From an uncultured Oscillibacter sp. (GTDB taxonomy: Bacteria; Bacillota; Clostridia; Oscillospirales; Oscillospiraceae): DNA of 64,000 nt. The DNA is taken from positions 1-64,000 of the forward strand of contig CAJUDW010000003.1 in the NCBI GenBank assembly GCA_910584995.1, given 5' to 3'. Shown here one piece after another: positions 1-8,393 of this stretch. The translations under genes were made by a program, and so were the position numbers. Below the pieces are notes generated by a model. The model worked only from the letters and a program-made list of their open reading frames with translations. It was not told the origin of the DNA and did not search any database. Within the stretch, counting starts at the first letter, position 1. Each line of letters opens with the position of its first letter.

Positions 1-55
1 GAACTCGCATCCCCAGCTTGGAAGGCTGGTGCCCTGACCATTGTGCTACACCTGC
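1..55 (-). tRNA. tRNA-Gly (anticodon TCC), 3' part outside window
   Basis: Read on the minus strand from 55 down to 1, the sequence starts GCAGGTG and folds into an acceptor 5' strand, a D arm (GCAC..GGGCACC) and a five-pair anticodon stem CCAGC/GCTGG. The stem closes the loop CTTCCAA, so the anticodon is TCC (glycine, GGA codons). The start of the T arm (GCGAGTTC) is present. The T loop, 3' acceptor strand and any CCA are outside the window. Confidence 0.9.
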
Positions 56-87
56 GTTTGCCCTCCACGGAAATTGTCAGCTTTGAT

Positions 88-116
88 AGGATACCACGAA
101 ACCGCCATTCTGTCAA
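88..116 (-). promoter_or_regulatory. sigma-A-type promoter for tRNA-Gly
   Basis: On the minus strand TTGACA (111-116) is followed after exactly 17 bases by TATCCT (88-93). This places transcription start about 25 bases before the tRNA 5' end at 55. A perfect -35 with a near-consensus -10 is typical of stable RNA promoters. Confidence 0.6.
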
Positions 117-276
117 GTTAGTTTTCAAAAAATAATGGAAATTCCTTTGCCGTCTCCAGCGGAACCCCCGCCCCTTGTCCCACATTCCCCCGCCCGCACC
201 AGGGATGCTGCAATGTTTATCCCTTCTGCCTTTTGCGCCGCTGTATTTCTACATTGGCAATTTCACTAACCGAAGA

Positions 277-305
277 TTGACCCGCAGAATTTTCCATGAT
301 ATACT
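277..305 (+). promoter_or_regulatory. promoter of the small membrane protein gene
   Basis: TTGACC (277-282), a 17-base spacer and TATACT (300-305) lie about 50 bases before the TTG start at 355. Confidence 0.5.
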
Positions 306-354
306 TGGAGCGATAAATCGGAATTTACCTAAATGCCAGTAGGGAGGGTTTCCT

Positions 355-807
355 TTGAAAAACAGAAAAGTAAAATTGTTTTTCTTGGCTATTGGTGTAC
401 TTATTCTTATCGTCGTATGGTTAAGCACATATGGAATGAACAAAACCATTGATAGGACTATCAGTGTGGACGTCTACGAAGATGATGACTGGAGCAGCAT
501 AGCATCTTCTATTGAAATTTCGGGAAACCTCAAGAAAACATTGTTTTCTACAAATTTTGTTGGAACTTTTGCAATAGAATATTACGAACCAACATGTAGA
601 GACGGGGTGCAAGCAAAAATTGATTGGCAGGACGGCTATCAAAACATATCATTCTATTATGCTGGTGATTTTTCCAGATTTGATGTAAAAATGATTGATA
701 TAAATGAAGATATGAACCATATGATGATGATATTGGAAGATGGGACTATTATCACATCGCCAGACTATGACATACCCACACAAATTTGGAAAGCGTATAA
801 GGAATAA
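355..807 (+). CDS. small membrane-anchored protein of unknown function
   Basis: 150 residues; I do not recognise the family. Residues 1-6 are basic (MKNRKVK), followed by one hydrophobic segment (about 7-25, LFFLAIGVLILIVVWLSTYG). This is a signal anchor or uncleaved signal peptide, so the rest (about 26-150, acidic and aromatic-rich) should face outward. The TTG start is chosen because AGGGAGGG sits at 341-348, seven bases upstream. The gene is clearly more AT-rich in codon use (AAA, ATA, TTT) than the GC-rich genes around it, which suggests recent acquisition. It has its own promoter (277-305) and a hairpin at 827-857, so it looks like a single-gene unit. Confidence 0.7.
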   Translation: MKNRKVKLFFLAIGVLILIVVWLSTYGMNKTIDRTISVDVYEDDDWSSIASSIEISGNLKKTLFSTNFVGTFAIEYYEPTCRDGVQAKIDWQDGYQNISFYYAGDFSRFDVKMIDINEDMNHMMMILEDGTIITSPDYDIPTQIWKAYKE

Positions 808-826
808 TTCCAAAACTTCCTGTTTA

Positions 827-857
827 CGGGCAGTTATCCGGGATGGATAACTGCCCG
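827..857 (+). terminator. hairpin after the small membrane protein gene
   Basis: A perfect 13-bp stem (CGGGCAGTTATCC and its complement) closes a 5-base loop 20 bases after the stop codon. The following bases (CTTCACTATTTTG) form only a weak T-tract, so termination is likely but not certain. Confidence 0.65.
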
Positions 858-952
858 CTTCACTATTTTGCCGAAAGATGATGAAACTTGTGCTTTCAGC
901 GGCGCAGAAGGCAAAAGGGGGCAATTTTTCGCCTCCAGTTTCCTCCGCCGTC

Positions 953-981
953 TTGCCGGGGACAGAAAAACATGATACAAT
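953..981 (+). promoter_or_regulatory. promoter of the DUF1294/cyclo-ligase/fhs unit
   Basis: TTGCCG (953-958), 17-base spacer, TACAAT (976-981), 40 bases before the ATG at 1022. Confidence 0.5.
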
Positions 982-1021
982 GCCGGTATGCAAATAATTC
1001 CAAAAACCGGGAGGTTCTCTC

Positions 1022-1381
1022 ATGCCCAAACAAGCTTACGTCCCGGAGGCCCACAGCGATTTCCTCTGGGCCGCCGCCGGCTCCCCCTGGAGCCTGCTGG
1101 CCTGCTGGCTGGTTTTCATCAACCTGGCCGCCTTTTTGGCGTTCGGCCTGGACAAATGGAAAGCCAAGCGGAAGGAGGCCCATCCGTCCACCCGCCGGGT
1201 GCCGGAAAAAACCCTGTTCCTTCTGGCGGCTCTCGGCGGCAGCGCCGGGGCTTTGGCGGGAATGAGAGTCTGGCGCCACAAAACCCTCCACCGCTCCTTC
1301 CGCCTGGGCATCCCGCTGATTCTGGCCATGCAAATCCTTATCCCTCTGTGCCTATGGGTCTGGTGGAATTTCATCCGATGA
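1022..1381 (+). CDS. DUF1294 family membrane protein
   Basis: 119 residues, the usual length of DUF1294 (YsdA-like) proteins. Family signatures are FGLDKWKA (41-48), RVPEKTL (59-65), GGSAGALAGM (72-81) and RHKT (86-88). Three hydrophobic stretches (about 22-42, 64-83 and 96-116) suggest an inner-membrane protein; its biochemical role is not known. The ATG follows GGGAGG at a good distance. The stop overlaps the start of the cyclo-ligase gene (ATGA, 1378-1381), so the two are translationally coupled. The link to folate metabolism is positional only. Confidence 0.85.
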   Translation: MPKQAYVPEAHSDFLWAAAGSPWSLLACWLVFINLAAFLAFGLDKWKAKRKEAHPSTRRVPEKTLFLLAALGGSAGALAGMRVWRHKTLHRSFRLGIPLILAMQILIPLCLWVWWNFIR

Positions 1382-1941
1382 GGGAGGGAAAGGGCGCCCT
1401 CCGCCGCCGTTTTCTGGAGGAGGCCCGGCGGCTGGATCCGGATACCCGGCGGGCTATATCTGCCGCCGCCTGTGAAAACCTCCTCCGCATGCCCCAGTAC
1501 AACCAGGCAAATACTGTCTTTTCCTTTGTGGGAACGGGCTGGGAGATCGACACGGCCCCCATCCTCCAATCCGCCCTGGCGGCCGGGAAGCAGCTGTGCG
1601 TCCCCCTCTGCACAGCCCCCGGCCGGATGGAGGCCCGCTTTCTTCTGGATCTGCGGAAACTCCGCCCCGGCGCTTACGGCCTCCTGGAACCCCCGCCGGA
1701 CAGCCCCCTCTGCCTGCCGGAGGAAATAGGCTTCGCCGTCCTCCCCTGCGCCGCCTGCACCAGAAGCGGTGTCCGGCTGGGCCGGGGCGGCGGCTACTAC
1801 GACCGCTATCTGGCGGGGCAAACTTTTTTCACGGCCGCCCTCTGCCGGGAATCCGCCCTGGCGGAGAGCCTTCCCCAAGACCCCTGGGACAGGCCTGTAG
1901 ACGCGGTAGTCACGGAGTCCCATGTTTACTATTTATCCTGA
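1378..1941 (+). CDS. 5-formyltetrahydrofolate cyclo-ligase
   Basis: 187 residues, normal for the family (MTHFS / YgfA). It would convert 5-formyl-THF plus ATP to 5,10-methenyl-THF in the cytosol, returning a storage folate to the one-carbon pool. The diagnostic motif LGRGGGYYDRYL is at 134-145, and the N-terminal basic helix (LRRRFLEEARRL) fits the ATP/folate-binding region. An in-frame extension runs upstream to 988, but it overlaps the whole DUF1294 gene. The ATG at 1378 with the ATGA overlap is therefore the better start. The neighbour fhs, 33 bases downstream, makes 10-formyl-THF, so the pair is a folate interconversion unit. Confidence 0.92.
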   Translation: MREGKGALRRRFLEEARRLDPDTRRAISAAACENLLRMPQYNQANTVFSFVGTGWEIDTAPILQSALAAGKQLCVPLCTAPGRMEARFLLDLRKLRPGAYGLLEPPPDSPLCLPEEIGFAVLPCAACTRSGVRLGRGGGYYDRYLAGQTFFTAALCRESALAESLPQDPWDRPVDAVVTESHVYYLS

Positions 1942-1974
1942 ATCTCAAATCCAATTTTGAAGGAGGAGTTTCCC

Positions 1975-3654
1975 ATGGACTACAAAAGCGACATTGAAAT
2001 CGCCCAGGCCTGTACCCCCCGGCACATCCGGGACATTGCGGCAGAAGCCGGAATCCCCGAACAATATCTGGAGCAGTACGGCAACAATAAGGCCAAGGTG
2101 GACTATGCGTTCCTGCGGGAGGTGGATCGTCCCAACGGCAAGCTGGTACTGGTGACGGCCATCACACCCACCCCAGCCGGGGAGGGCAAAACCACTACCA
2201 CTGTAGGCCTTGCAGACGGCCTGCGGAAGATCGGCAAAAATTCCATCGTGGCCCTGCGGGAGCCCTCCCTGGGGCCGGTTTTCGGCATCAAGGGCGGCGC
2301 CGCCGGAGGCGGATATGCCCAAGTGGTGCCTATGGAGGATATCAACCTCCACTTTACCGGGGATTTCCACGCCATCGGCGCTGCCAACAACCTGCTGGCG
2401 GCTATGCTGGACAACCACATCCAGCAGGGAAACGCCCTGGGCATCGACCCCAAGCAGATCACCTGGAGGCGGGCCGTTGACATGAACGACCGCCAGCTGC
2501 GCCACATTGTGAACGGTCTGGGCGGCAGGATGCAGGGCGTCCCTCGGGAGGACGGCTTCGATATCACCGTGGCCTCCGAGGTCATGGCGGTGCTCTGCCT
2601 CAGCAGCGACATCCTGGATCTGAAAGCCCGCCTGGGCCGCATTATCGTAGGCTACACTTACGGCGGGAAGCCTGTCACCGCCCATGACCTGAAAGCGGAG
2701 GGGGCTATGGCGGCCCTTTTGAAGGACGCCCTCAAGCCCAATCTGGTACAGACCCTGGAGGGCACCCCCGCCTTTATCCACGGTGGGCCCTTTGCCAACA
2801 TCGCCCACGGGTGCAACTCCGTGACCGCCACCCGGATGGCCCTCAAGCTGGGGGATTACGCCATTACGGAGGCAGGTTTCGGTGCAGATCTGGGGGCGGA
2901 AAAATTCCTGGACATCAAGTGCCGCATGGCGGGGCTGGTGCCTGACGCCGTGGTGGTAGTCGCCACTGTCCGGGCGCTGAAGCACCACGGTGGCGTAGCC
3001 AAGGCCGATTTGGGCGCCGAAAACCTGGCCGCCCTGGAACAGGGCCTGCCCAACCTGCTGCGCCATGTGGACAACATAAAAAATGTCTATCACCTTCCCT
3101 GTGTGGTGGCTGTCAATGCCTTCCCCACGGACACCCAGGCGGAACTGGATCTGGTCGCGGCCAAGTGCCGGGAGCTGGGTGTCAACGTGGCCCTCAGCCA
3201 GGTCTGGGCCAAGGGCGGCGAGGGCGGCATAGCCCTGGCGGAGGAGGTTGTGCGCCTTTGCGAACAGCCGAAAACAGAGGCCTTCACCTACGCCTATGAG
3301 GACGGCACCTCCATCCAGTACAAGCTGAACGCCATTGTGACCCGGGTGTACCGCGGCGAACGGGCAGTGCTGACCCCCAACGCCCAGAAGCAGTACCAGC
3401 AGCTGGTGGATTTGGGCTTTGGCGATCTGCCTGTATGCATGGCAAAGACCCAGTACAGCTTTTCTGACGACCCGGCCCTGCTGGGCGCGCCGGAGGGTTT
3501 CACCGTCACGGTGCGGAACCTGAAGGTCTCCGCCGGGGCCGGATTCCTGGTGGCCCTCACCGGAGACATCATGACCATGCCGGGCCTGCCCAAGGTTCCG
3601 GCGGCGGAAAAAATCGACATAGACGAGAACGGACGGATCTCCGGCCTGTTTTAA
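1975..3654 (+). CDS. fhs: formate--tetrahydrofolate ligase
   Basis: 559 residues, matching the family length of about 556. The enzyme joins formate to THF with ATP to give 10-formyl-THF, for purine synthesis, fMet-tRNA and, in acetogens, the methyl branch of the Wood-Ljungdahl route. The P-loop is TPTPAGEGKTTT (65-76), followed by the family segment EPSLGPVFGIKGG (96-108). The C-terminus carries LTGDIMTMPGLP and ends in DENGRISGLF. An in-frame TTG at 1957 exists, but the AAGGAGGAG at 1960-1968 would lie inside that reading, so ATG 1975 is the start. It is followed by a strong bidirectional terminator. No other acetogenesis genes are in this window, so only the folate role is supported here. 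Confidence 0.97.
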   Translation: MDYKSDIEIAQACTPRHIRDIAAEAGIPEQYLEQYGNNKAKVDYAFLREVDRPNGKLVLVTAITPTPAGEGKTTTTVGLADGLRKIGKNSIVALREPSLGPVFGIKGGAAGGGYAQVVPMEDINLHFTGDFHAIGAANNLLAAMLDNHIQQGNALGIDPKQITWRRAVDMNDRQLRHIVNGLGGRMQGVPREDGFDITVASEVMAVLCLSSDILDLKARLGRIIVGYTYGGKPVTAHDLKAEGAMAALLKDALKPNLVQTLEGTPAFIHGGPFANIAHGCNSVTATRMALKLGDYAITEAGFGADLGAEKFLDIKCRMAGLVPDAVVVVATVRALKHHGGVAKADLGAENLAALEQGLPNLLRHVDNIKNVYHLPCVVAVNAFPTDTQAELDLVAAKCRELGVNVALSQVWAKGGEGGIALAEEVVRLCEQPKTEAFTYAYEDGTSIQYKLNAIVTRVYRGERAVLTPNAQKQYQQLVDLGFGDLPVCMAKTQYSFSDDPALLGAPEGFTVTVRNLKVSAGAGFLVALTGDIMTMPGLPKVPAAEKIDIDENGRISGLF

Positions 3655-3775
3655 GGCTGTCCGCCTTGCCGGGCAGCAAGGCGGAATAGCGGGCGTCCCT
3701 CTGCCGCCATGGCAGCCTCCGCCGCTGAAGCCCGCCTTTGTATTTTTTGTATTCCCAAGCCCTTTTTCAGACAGT

Positions 3776-3820
3776 AAAACCCCCGCGCTGGCTGCAAGCC
3801 AGCGCGGGGGTTCCTTTTTT
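3776..3820. terminator. bidirectional terminator between fhs and the PilZ gene
   Basis: A perfect 15-bp stem (3778-3792 with 3798-3812, GC-rich) and a 5-base loop. On the plus strand it is followed by CCTTTTTT (3813-3820). On the minus strand it is followed by the T-run opposite 3776-3779. It separates convergent genes. Confidence 0.9.
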
Positions 3821-3882
3821 GTGTAATTTTTCCGTTCCCGCGCCTTCCCGCCCAAACGGGAAACGCCCGGCGGAAAACGGCC

Positions 3883-4599
3883 TCACAGGCCCCGATTCTT
3901 CCGCTCCTGGATCTCCTCCCGCTGAATAGCGAAAATAGCCTTCAGCAGGCGGTCCTCCTCCCAGTCGGACATCTCCTGGAATTTGCATCCATACTGGTTC
4001 TCCAGCCGCCCTTCGTTGATCCAGCGGATCTGGCAGGTGAAGCTGTAGGGTGCCTCCTCCGGCAGAACCATCACCTTGGGGAACACCAGGATATCGTCCG
4101 CCTGGTACAACTCCCGGCACTTCATCAAAAGGCCGCCCATGCTGATGTCCAGCAGTTCGCAGGGGCTCAGCTTCCCCAGAATCTTCTCATCCTCGCCTTT
4201 GCCGCCGGCCCTCTCCATCGGGGCCACCTGGGTTTTCAGGCGGAGCCGCTGGCGGAACGCGGTGCGCTGCTGGGCGGTGAACTGGCACTCCAGCCGGTCC
4301 ACCCGCCAAAAGCGGGGGGAACTGCCGCAGATCATCCCGTGCAGCACTACGTTTTCACCGTTTAGGAAATACCGGAGTTTTACCTCGGTATTGTAAAAAA
4401 CCGGCGGGACTTCCTGATCTGCCGCCTCCCGGACGGTGACAACGCCCCTGGCATACTCCGCCACCCGGCCCACAAAGATCAGCTGGTTGTTGATATCCAG
4501 CACTTCCATCATGGCTTTCGCAGGGATTTTAGGCAGCTTTGGTTTCTTCTCCGCCTCTTCGGACTCTTGTTCAGATAACGGCCGTCCCCATAATTTCAT
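3883..4599 (-). CDS. PilZ domain protein (probable c-di-GMP receptor)
   Basis: 238 residues in a YcgR-like arrangement. A charged N-terminus (1-28) leads into a beta-rich N-domain (about 30-105) and then a PilZ domain (about 112-225). The two c-di-GMP binding signatures are present: RxxxR as RQRLR (116-120) and DxSxxG as DISMGG (151-156). PilZ proteins change activity or partner binding on c-di-GMP; the output of this one is not indicated. No flagellar genes lie nearby. The ATG at 4599 is preferred over the longer 253-residue frame because GAGGGAAG lies eight bases before it. The promoter is at 4698-4726. Confidence 0.85.
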   Translation of the reverse strand: MKLWGRPLSEQESEEAEKKPKLPKIPAKAMMEVLDINNQLIFVGRVAEYARGVVTVREAADQEVPPVFYNTEVKLRYFLNGENVVLHGMICGSSPRFWRVDRLECQFTAQQRTAFRQRLRLKTQVAPMERAGGKGEDEKILGKLSPCELLDISMGGLLMKCRELYQADDILVFPKVMVLPEEAPYSFTCQIRWINEGRLENQYGCKFQEMSDWEEDRLLKAIFAIQREEIQERKNRGL

Positions 4600-4697
4600 A
4601 GTCGCATCTTCCCTCTTCCTGCTTCGCCGGCCGCCCCGGAGCACATCCGGACAGGCTGCTCCAAACCGCTTTCCGGCAATTTCTTTTCTTAGGAATC

Positions 4698-4726
4698 AGT
4701 ATAGCATGGAAATGTAAAAGATGCAA
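4698..4726 (-). promoter_or_regulatory. promoter of the PilZ gene
   Basis: Minus strand: TTGCAT (4721-4726), 17-base spacer, TATACT (4698-4703), about 100 bases before the start codon. Confidence 0.55.
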
Positions 4727-4761
4727 ACCCTTCCGGCACATTTTTCCGTATCTTAAAACAG

Positions 4762-4790
4762 TTGACACCGGCGAAAATTTCCGGTATTCT
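4762..4790 (+). promoter_or_regulatory. promoter of the NSS transporter, with a GC palindrome in the spacer
   Basis: TTGACA (4762-4767), exactly 17 bases, TATTCT (4785-4790). The spacer starts and ends with CCGG and contains AAAATTT, so it is itself an imperfect palindrome and a possible operator. Confidence 0.55.
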
Positions 4791-4851
4791 ATAACACGAC
4801 TTTATAATCATCCATTATAGAGTTTTTGAGAGAGAATATGGAGGGATTGAT

Positions 4852-6231
4852 TTGAAAGATCGGGAAACCTTCGCTTCCCGCCTCGGCTTTGTGCTGATTT
4901 CGGCGGGATGCGCCATCGGCCTCGGCAACGTCTGGCGGTTCCCCTACATTGTGGGACAGTACGGCGGGGCGGCCTTTGTGCTGCTGTATCTGGTGTTTCT
5001 GGTGATCATGGGCGTGCCCATCATGGCTATGGAGTTTTCCGTAGGCCGGGCCAGCCGCAGCAGTATTGCCACATCATTCCACAAGCTGGAGCCCCAGGGC
5101 TCCCCGTGGCACTGGTACAGCTGGTTCGGCATGGCAGGCAACTATATGCTGATGATGTTCTACACCACGGTAGCCGGCTGGATGATCTGCTATTTCGTGA
5201 AAATGGGCCGGGGCGATTTCGTAGGGGCCGACGCCGCAGGGGTCGGGGCCCAGTTTGACGGCCTCCTGGCAAATCCAGTCACCATGCTGATTTATATGAC
5301 CCTGGTGGTGCTGATCGGCATGGGGGTCTGCTCCCTGGGCCTGCAAAAGGGCGTGGAGCGGATCACAAAGGTGATGATGCTGTGCCTCCTGCTGATCCTG
5401 TTCGTCCTGGTTATCCGCGCGGTGACGCTGCCCGGCGCCGGGGCAGGCCTGGAATTCTATCTGAAACCCAACTTCCAGAACCTGATGTATGACGGCGAGG
5501 GCCGTTTCCGCCTGGGTGAGGCGGTATTTGCCGCCATGGGACAGTCCTTCTTCACGCTGTCCCTGGGCATCGGCGCCATGGCCATTTTCGGCAGCTATAT
5601 CGGCCGTGACCGCCGCCTGATGGGCGAGGCGGTCAACGTGGCCGTGCTGGATACGGTAGTGGCCTTTGTGGCGGGGCTTGTGATCTTCCCCTCCGCCTTT
5701 GCCTTTGGGGTGGATCCCGGCCAGGGCCCGGCGCTGATCTTCGTCACCCTGCCCAACATCTTCAACGCCATGCAGGGCGGCAGGCTCTGGGGCACGCTGT
5801 TCTTTGTGTTCATGTCCTTTGCCGCCATGTCCACGGTGATCGCCGTGTTCCAGAATATCATTGCCTTCCCCATGGACAAGTGGGGTTGGGATCGGAAAAA
5901 ATCCCTGCTGATCAACCTGTTTGCCATCTTCATCCTCAGCATCCCTTGCCTGCTGGGCTTCAACCTGTGGGCAGGCTTCCAGCCTCTGGGCGGCAGCGTC
6001 CTGGACTTCGAGGACTTCATTGTCTCCAACAACCTGCTGCCTCTGGGCTCCTTGATTTACCTGCTGTTCTGCGTGTCCAAGCGTGGCTGGGGCTGGGACA
6101 AGTTCGTGGCGGAGTGCGACGCCGGTGAGGGCATCCGTTTCCCCCGCTGGGCCAAGGGTTATATGACCTGGGTCCTGCCGTGGATTGTGCTGTTCATCTT
6201 TGCGATGGGCTACTGGCAGAAATTCGCCTGA
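4852..6231 (+). CDS. neurotransmitter:sodium symporter (NSS/SNF) family transporter
   Basis: 459 residues with 11-12 hydrophobic segments, typical of bacterial NSS (LeuT-fold) amino acid:Na+ symporters. The family signature GLGNVWRFPY is at 23-32 in TM1, after an unwound-helix sequence ISAGCAIG. The substrate cannot be read from the sequence; amino acids are usual. The TTG start is supported by GGAGGGA four bases upstream. It forms a single-gene unit with its own promoter (4762-4790) and terminator (6256-6292). A second NSS protein at 39847-41247 is only distantly similar and sits next to tryptophanase. Confidence 0.93.
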   Translation: MKDRETFASRLGFVLISAGCAIGLGNVWRFPYIVGQYGGAAFVLLYLVFLVIMGVPIMAMEFSVGRASRSSIATSFHKLEPQGSPWHWYSWFGMAGNYMLMMFYTTVAGWMICYFVKMGRGDFVGADAAGVGAQFDGLLANPVTMLIYMTLVVLIGMGVCSLGLQKGVERITKVMMLCLLLILFVLVIRAVTLPGAGAGLEFYLKPNFQNLMYDGEGRFRLGEAVFAAMGQSFFTLSLGIGAMAIFGSYIGRDRRLMGEAVNVAVLDTVVAFVAGLVIFPSAFAFGVDPGQGPALIFVTLPNIFNAMQGGRLWGTLFFVFMSFAAMSTVIAVFQNIIAFPMDKWGWDRKKSLLINLFAIFILSIPCLLGFNLWAGFQPLGGSVLDFEDFIVSNNLLPLGSLIYLLFCVSKRGWGWDKFVAECDAGEGIRFPRWAKGYMTWVLPWIVLFIFAMGYWQKFA

Positions 6232-6255
6232 GAACAAACCCCTAACAAATTGCAG

Positions 6256-6292
6256 AAAACACCTGGCAGAGAAAATCTCTGCCAGGTGTTTT
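6256..6292 (+). terminator. terminator of the NSS transporter
   Basis: A perfect 16-bp stem (6256-6271 with 6277-6292) and a 5-base loop, with flanking A and T runs inside the stem ends. It starts 24 bases after the stop codon. Confidence 0.9.
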
Positions 6293-6547
6293 AGCGTGTC
6301 AAAAAGGATATAAACCATCTCTTTGGCCCTGTTTCCCCCTTTCGCCCCGGCTATCCGCCTTTGGCGGCCAATCCGGCGCCCGCTTTGCGCAATGTGTTTT
6401 CCCCGGCGCACGCCCCGGGAAAACGATTCAACTTTTTTACCATCTGCGGGCAGCAAGCCCTTGCAGCGGGCTTTTGGGACAGGCTGAGACACTGGGGGTT
6501 ACTAAGGATTTCCCTTCCTGAAGCGTTTTCGGACGGAAGGGCCCGGT

Positions 6548-7468
6548 TCAGACATAGGCGATCAGCGTTTCGCAGCCACCCTCCACTTCATACGCCCCGC
6601 TTCCCGCAGGCAGGAAGAAGCATCCGCCGGGGGCAAGGGGGTGCTCCTCCCCGCCGCACCGGAGGGCGCCGGTTCCGGCAGTAACCAGCAGGGCGTGGAA
6701 AGACTCCCCGCCGCACATCCCCCGGAAACCGCCCTGATGCCTGTCCACGGTGAAATAGGGGCTCTTTCCCAAATGGGGGCCAAAGTCCAGTTCTTCCGCA
6801 GGGGAGAGATCCGTAACCTCCAGGGCCTTTTCCACGTGCAGGGGCCGGGTCTTTCCGTCCGCACCCACCCGGTTGTAGTCAAATACCCGGTATGTAATAT
6901 TGGAATTCTGCTGGATTTCCGCGATGACCAGCCCCGGGCCAATGGCGTGAAGGGTGCCGGAGGGGATGAAAAACACGTCCCCTGCCTTGACGGAAACTTT
7001 CCGCAAAACCTCTGTCAGGGTTCCGGCAGCAATGCGGGCGGCGAACTCCTCCCGGGTGACAGCCTGCCGGAACCCATAGTACAGATACGCCCCGGGGGTG
7101 GCCTCCAGGGCCACCCACATCTCCGTTTTGCCGTACTGCCCTTCGTGGGCCAGGGCATATTCGTCAGAAGGATGGACCTGAATGGAGAGATCCGACCGGG
7201 CGTCGATCAGCTTGATCAACATGGGGAAGTCTCGGAATTGTTCACAATTGGTTCCCCAGGCCTGCCGTCCTGTCCGGGCCAGATACTCCGGCAGGGTCTG
7301 TCCGGCACAGGGCCCGTTCTGCACAACGGAGGGCCCGTCCGGGTGGCAGGACAACACCCAGGCCTCCGCCAGGGGCGTCAAGCTGCTTTGGATGCCAAAG
7401 TCCTCCCGCAGGCGGGTTCCGCCCCAGAGATAGTCCTTACAGGCAGGGGAAAGCTGGTAAGCCGGCAT
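6548..7468 (-). CDS. manA: mannose-6-phosphate isomerase, class I
   Basis: 306 residues, the short Bacillus-type class I enzyme. It interconverts mannose-6-P and fructose-6-P, with Zn2+, in the cytosol. Zinc/active-site motifs are QVHPSDEYA (97-105), KTEMW (114-118) and the cupin strand FIPSGTLHAIG (167-177). EIQQNSNITYRVFDYNR (184-200) is also characteristic. The ATG at 7468 follows AAAAGGAG. The leader (7504-7538) holds two small GC hairpins, and a promoter lies at 7553-7581. No sugar transport genes are adjacent, so it may serve mannose use or cell-surface sugar synthesis. Confidence 0.93.
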   Translation of the reverse strand: MPAYQLSPACKDYLWGGTRLREDFGIQSSLTPLAEAWVLSCHPDGPSVVQNGPCAGQTLPEYLARTGRQAWGTNCEQFRDFPMLIKLIDARSDLSIQVHPSDEYALAHEGQYGKTEMWVALEATPGAYLYYGFRQAVTREEFAARIAAGTLTEVLRKVSVKAGDVFFIPSGTLHAIGPGLVIAEIQQNSNITYRVFDYNRVGADGKTRPLHVEKALEVTDLSPAEELDFGPHLGKSPYFTVDRHQGGFRGMCGGESFHALLVTAGTGALRCGGEEHPLAPGGCFFLPAGSGAYEVEGGCETLIAYV

Positions 7469-7552
7469 ACGATAAGCTCCTTTTCTTCTATCCGTGTTTC
7501 GGCGGAGGGCAATGCCCTCCGGGCCGCCGGAGGCGGCCTCCGTACAGGGTAT

Positions 7553-7581
7553 AGGATAATCCTAAAATCCCCTTCCGTCAA
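7553..7581 (-). promoter_or_regulatory. promoter of manA
   Basis: Minus strand TTGACG (7576-7581), 17-base spacer, TATCCT (7553-7558). Between it and the start codon lie GGAGGGC/GCCCTCC (7504-7520) and GGCCGCC/GGCGGCC (7522-7538) hairpins. Confidence 0.5.
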
Positions 7582-7593
7582 TCAAAATCGACT

Positions 7594-7627
7594 AAAGATG
7601 CGCGTCCGCTTGCGGACGCGCATCTTT
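7594..7627 (-). terminator. terminator of the DUF3169 gene
   Basis: A perfect 16-bp stem (7594-7609 with 7612-7627) and a 2-base apex, eight bases beyond the stop of the DUF3169 gene. AAAGAT/ATCTTT ends give a short T-run in both directions. Confidence 0.85.
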
Positions 7628-7634
7628 CATCTTT

Positions 7635-8393
7635 TTAACATTCTCTTTCCTGCCGGGACATGCGGATGCACTCCGCCAAATAGGACATCTGCAAAATGCC
7701 CCAGATCACCATCAGCACCACGATGGGAAGCAGCCCCACCTCCAGGGTAAGGCTCAGTACCACCAGTACCAGCCACAATCCCAAGCAGGCCCGGGAGGCC
7801 GTCCGGTAAGCGTGCATTGCCGCACGGCCGATCTGGGCCCGTTCCGCCTCGTCACAGCTATCGTACCACTTCTTCTGGAATTTTATGTCGTAAACGCTTC
7901 CCCGCTTTTCCGGGTTCATGCGCTTGGTGAGATCTACGGCCTTCTGCTGGCAGATGGCTACCAGGATTATGGAGCCAATAAACGCCCCGCAGATCCAGAA
8001 CACCCTCATATCCTGCCGGAGGATACCGGCGGCAAAAAAGAAGAAATCAAGCAGAAGCTGGAGGGCGGACAACAGCATTATCCAATTCAAAGACCGGTCG
8101 ATAGCCTCCGCTTCCTTTTCGTCCTCCCCGTCCCAGGCTGCCGCGCGGCTCTTTGCCCGTAGGAAGTGGATCAGGCATGTACCCATCAGCACGGCGGTCG
8201 TTGCCCCAATCCCCCAGAGGGCGCTTTCTCCCAGCAGCTTCCGGAGGGTCGCCGCCGCATCCTCCAGCCACGGCCCCGGCTCCATCCAGCCGGCGCAGAA
8301 GCCTAGTATGCCGCCGCACACTGCGGATGCCAGCATAATCAGCAAAAATTTCGGCAGCGCCCGGCGGTTCTCCGATTTCGTTTCCCTACTCAT
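7635..8393 (-). CDS. DUF3169 family membrane protein
   Basis: 252 residues with six predicted membrane segments (about 15-35, 55-75, 100-122, 128-148, 195-215 and 220-240). It has cytosolic charged loops, including GEDEKEAEAIDRSLN and a central region around NPEKRGSVYD. DUF3169 proteins are commonly encoded beside an XRE-family regulator, as here; their function is not known. The ATG at 8393 is preferred because GAGGAGG lies just upstream inside the end of the regulator gene. The two genes overlap by 8 bases and must be co-transcribed. Confidence 0.8.
   Translation of the reverse strand: MSRETKSENRRALPKFLLIMLASAVCGGILGFCAGWMEPGPWLEDAAATLRKLLGESALWGIGATTAVLMGTCLIHFLRAKSRAAAWDGEDEKEAEAIDRSLNWIMLLSALQLLLDFFFFAAGILRQDMRVFWICGAFIGSIILVAICQQKAVDLTKRMNPEKRGSVYDIKFQKKWYDSCDEAERAQIGRAAMHAYRTASRACLGLWLVLVVLSLTLEVGLLPIVVLMVIWGILQMSYLAECIRMSRQEREC

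Larger units (their letters stand above)
56..354. other. intergenic region, two promoters only
   Basis: About 300 bases between the tRNA and the first protein gene. The only features seen are the minus-strand tRNA promoter (88-116) and the plus-strand promoter at 277-305. No supported reading frame or hairpin is seen elsewhere in it. Confidence 0.5.

Noticed and set aside
1945..3855. 636-codon open frame antisense to fhs
   Set aside because: GC-rich third positions leave long stop-free frames on the other strand. fhs is unmistakable, and this frame runs through its terminator.
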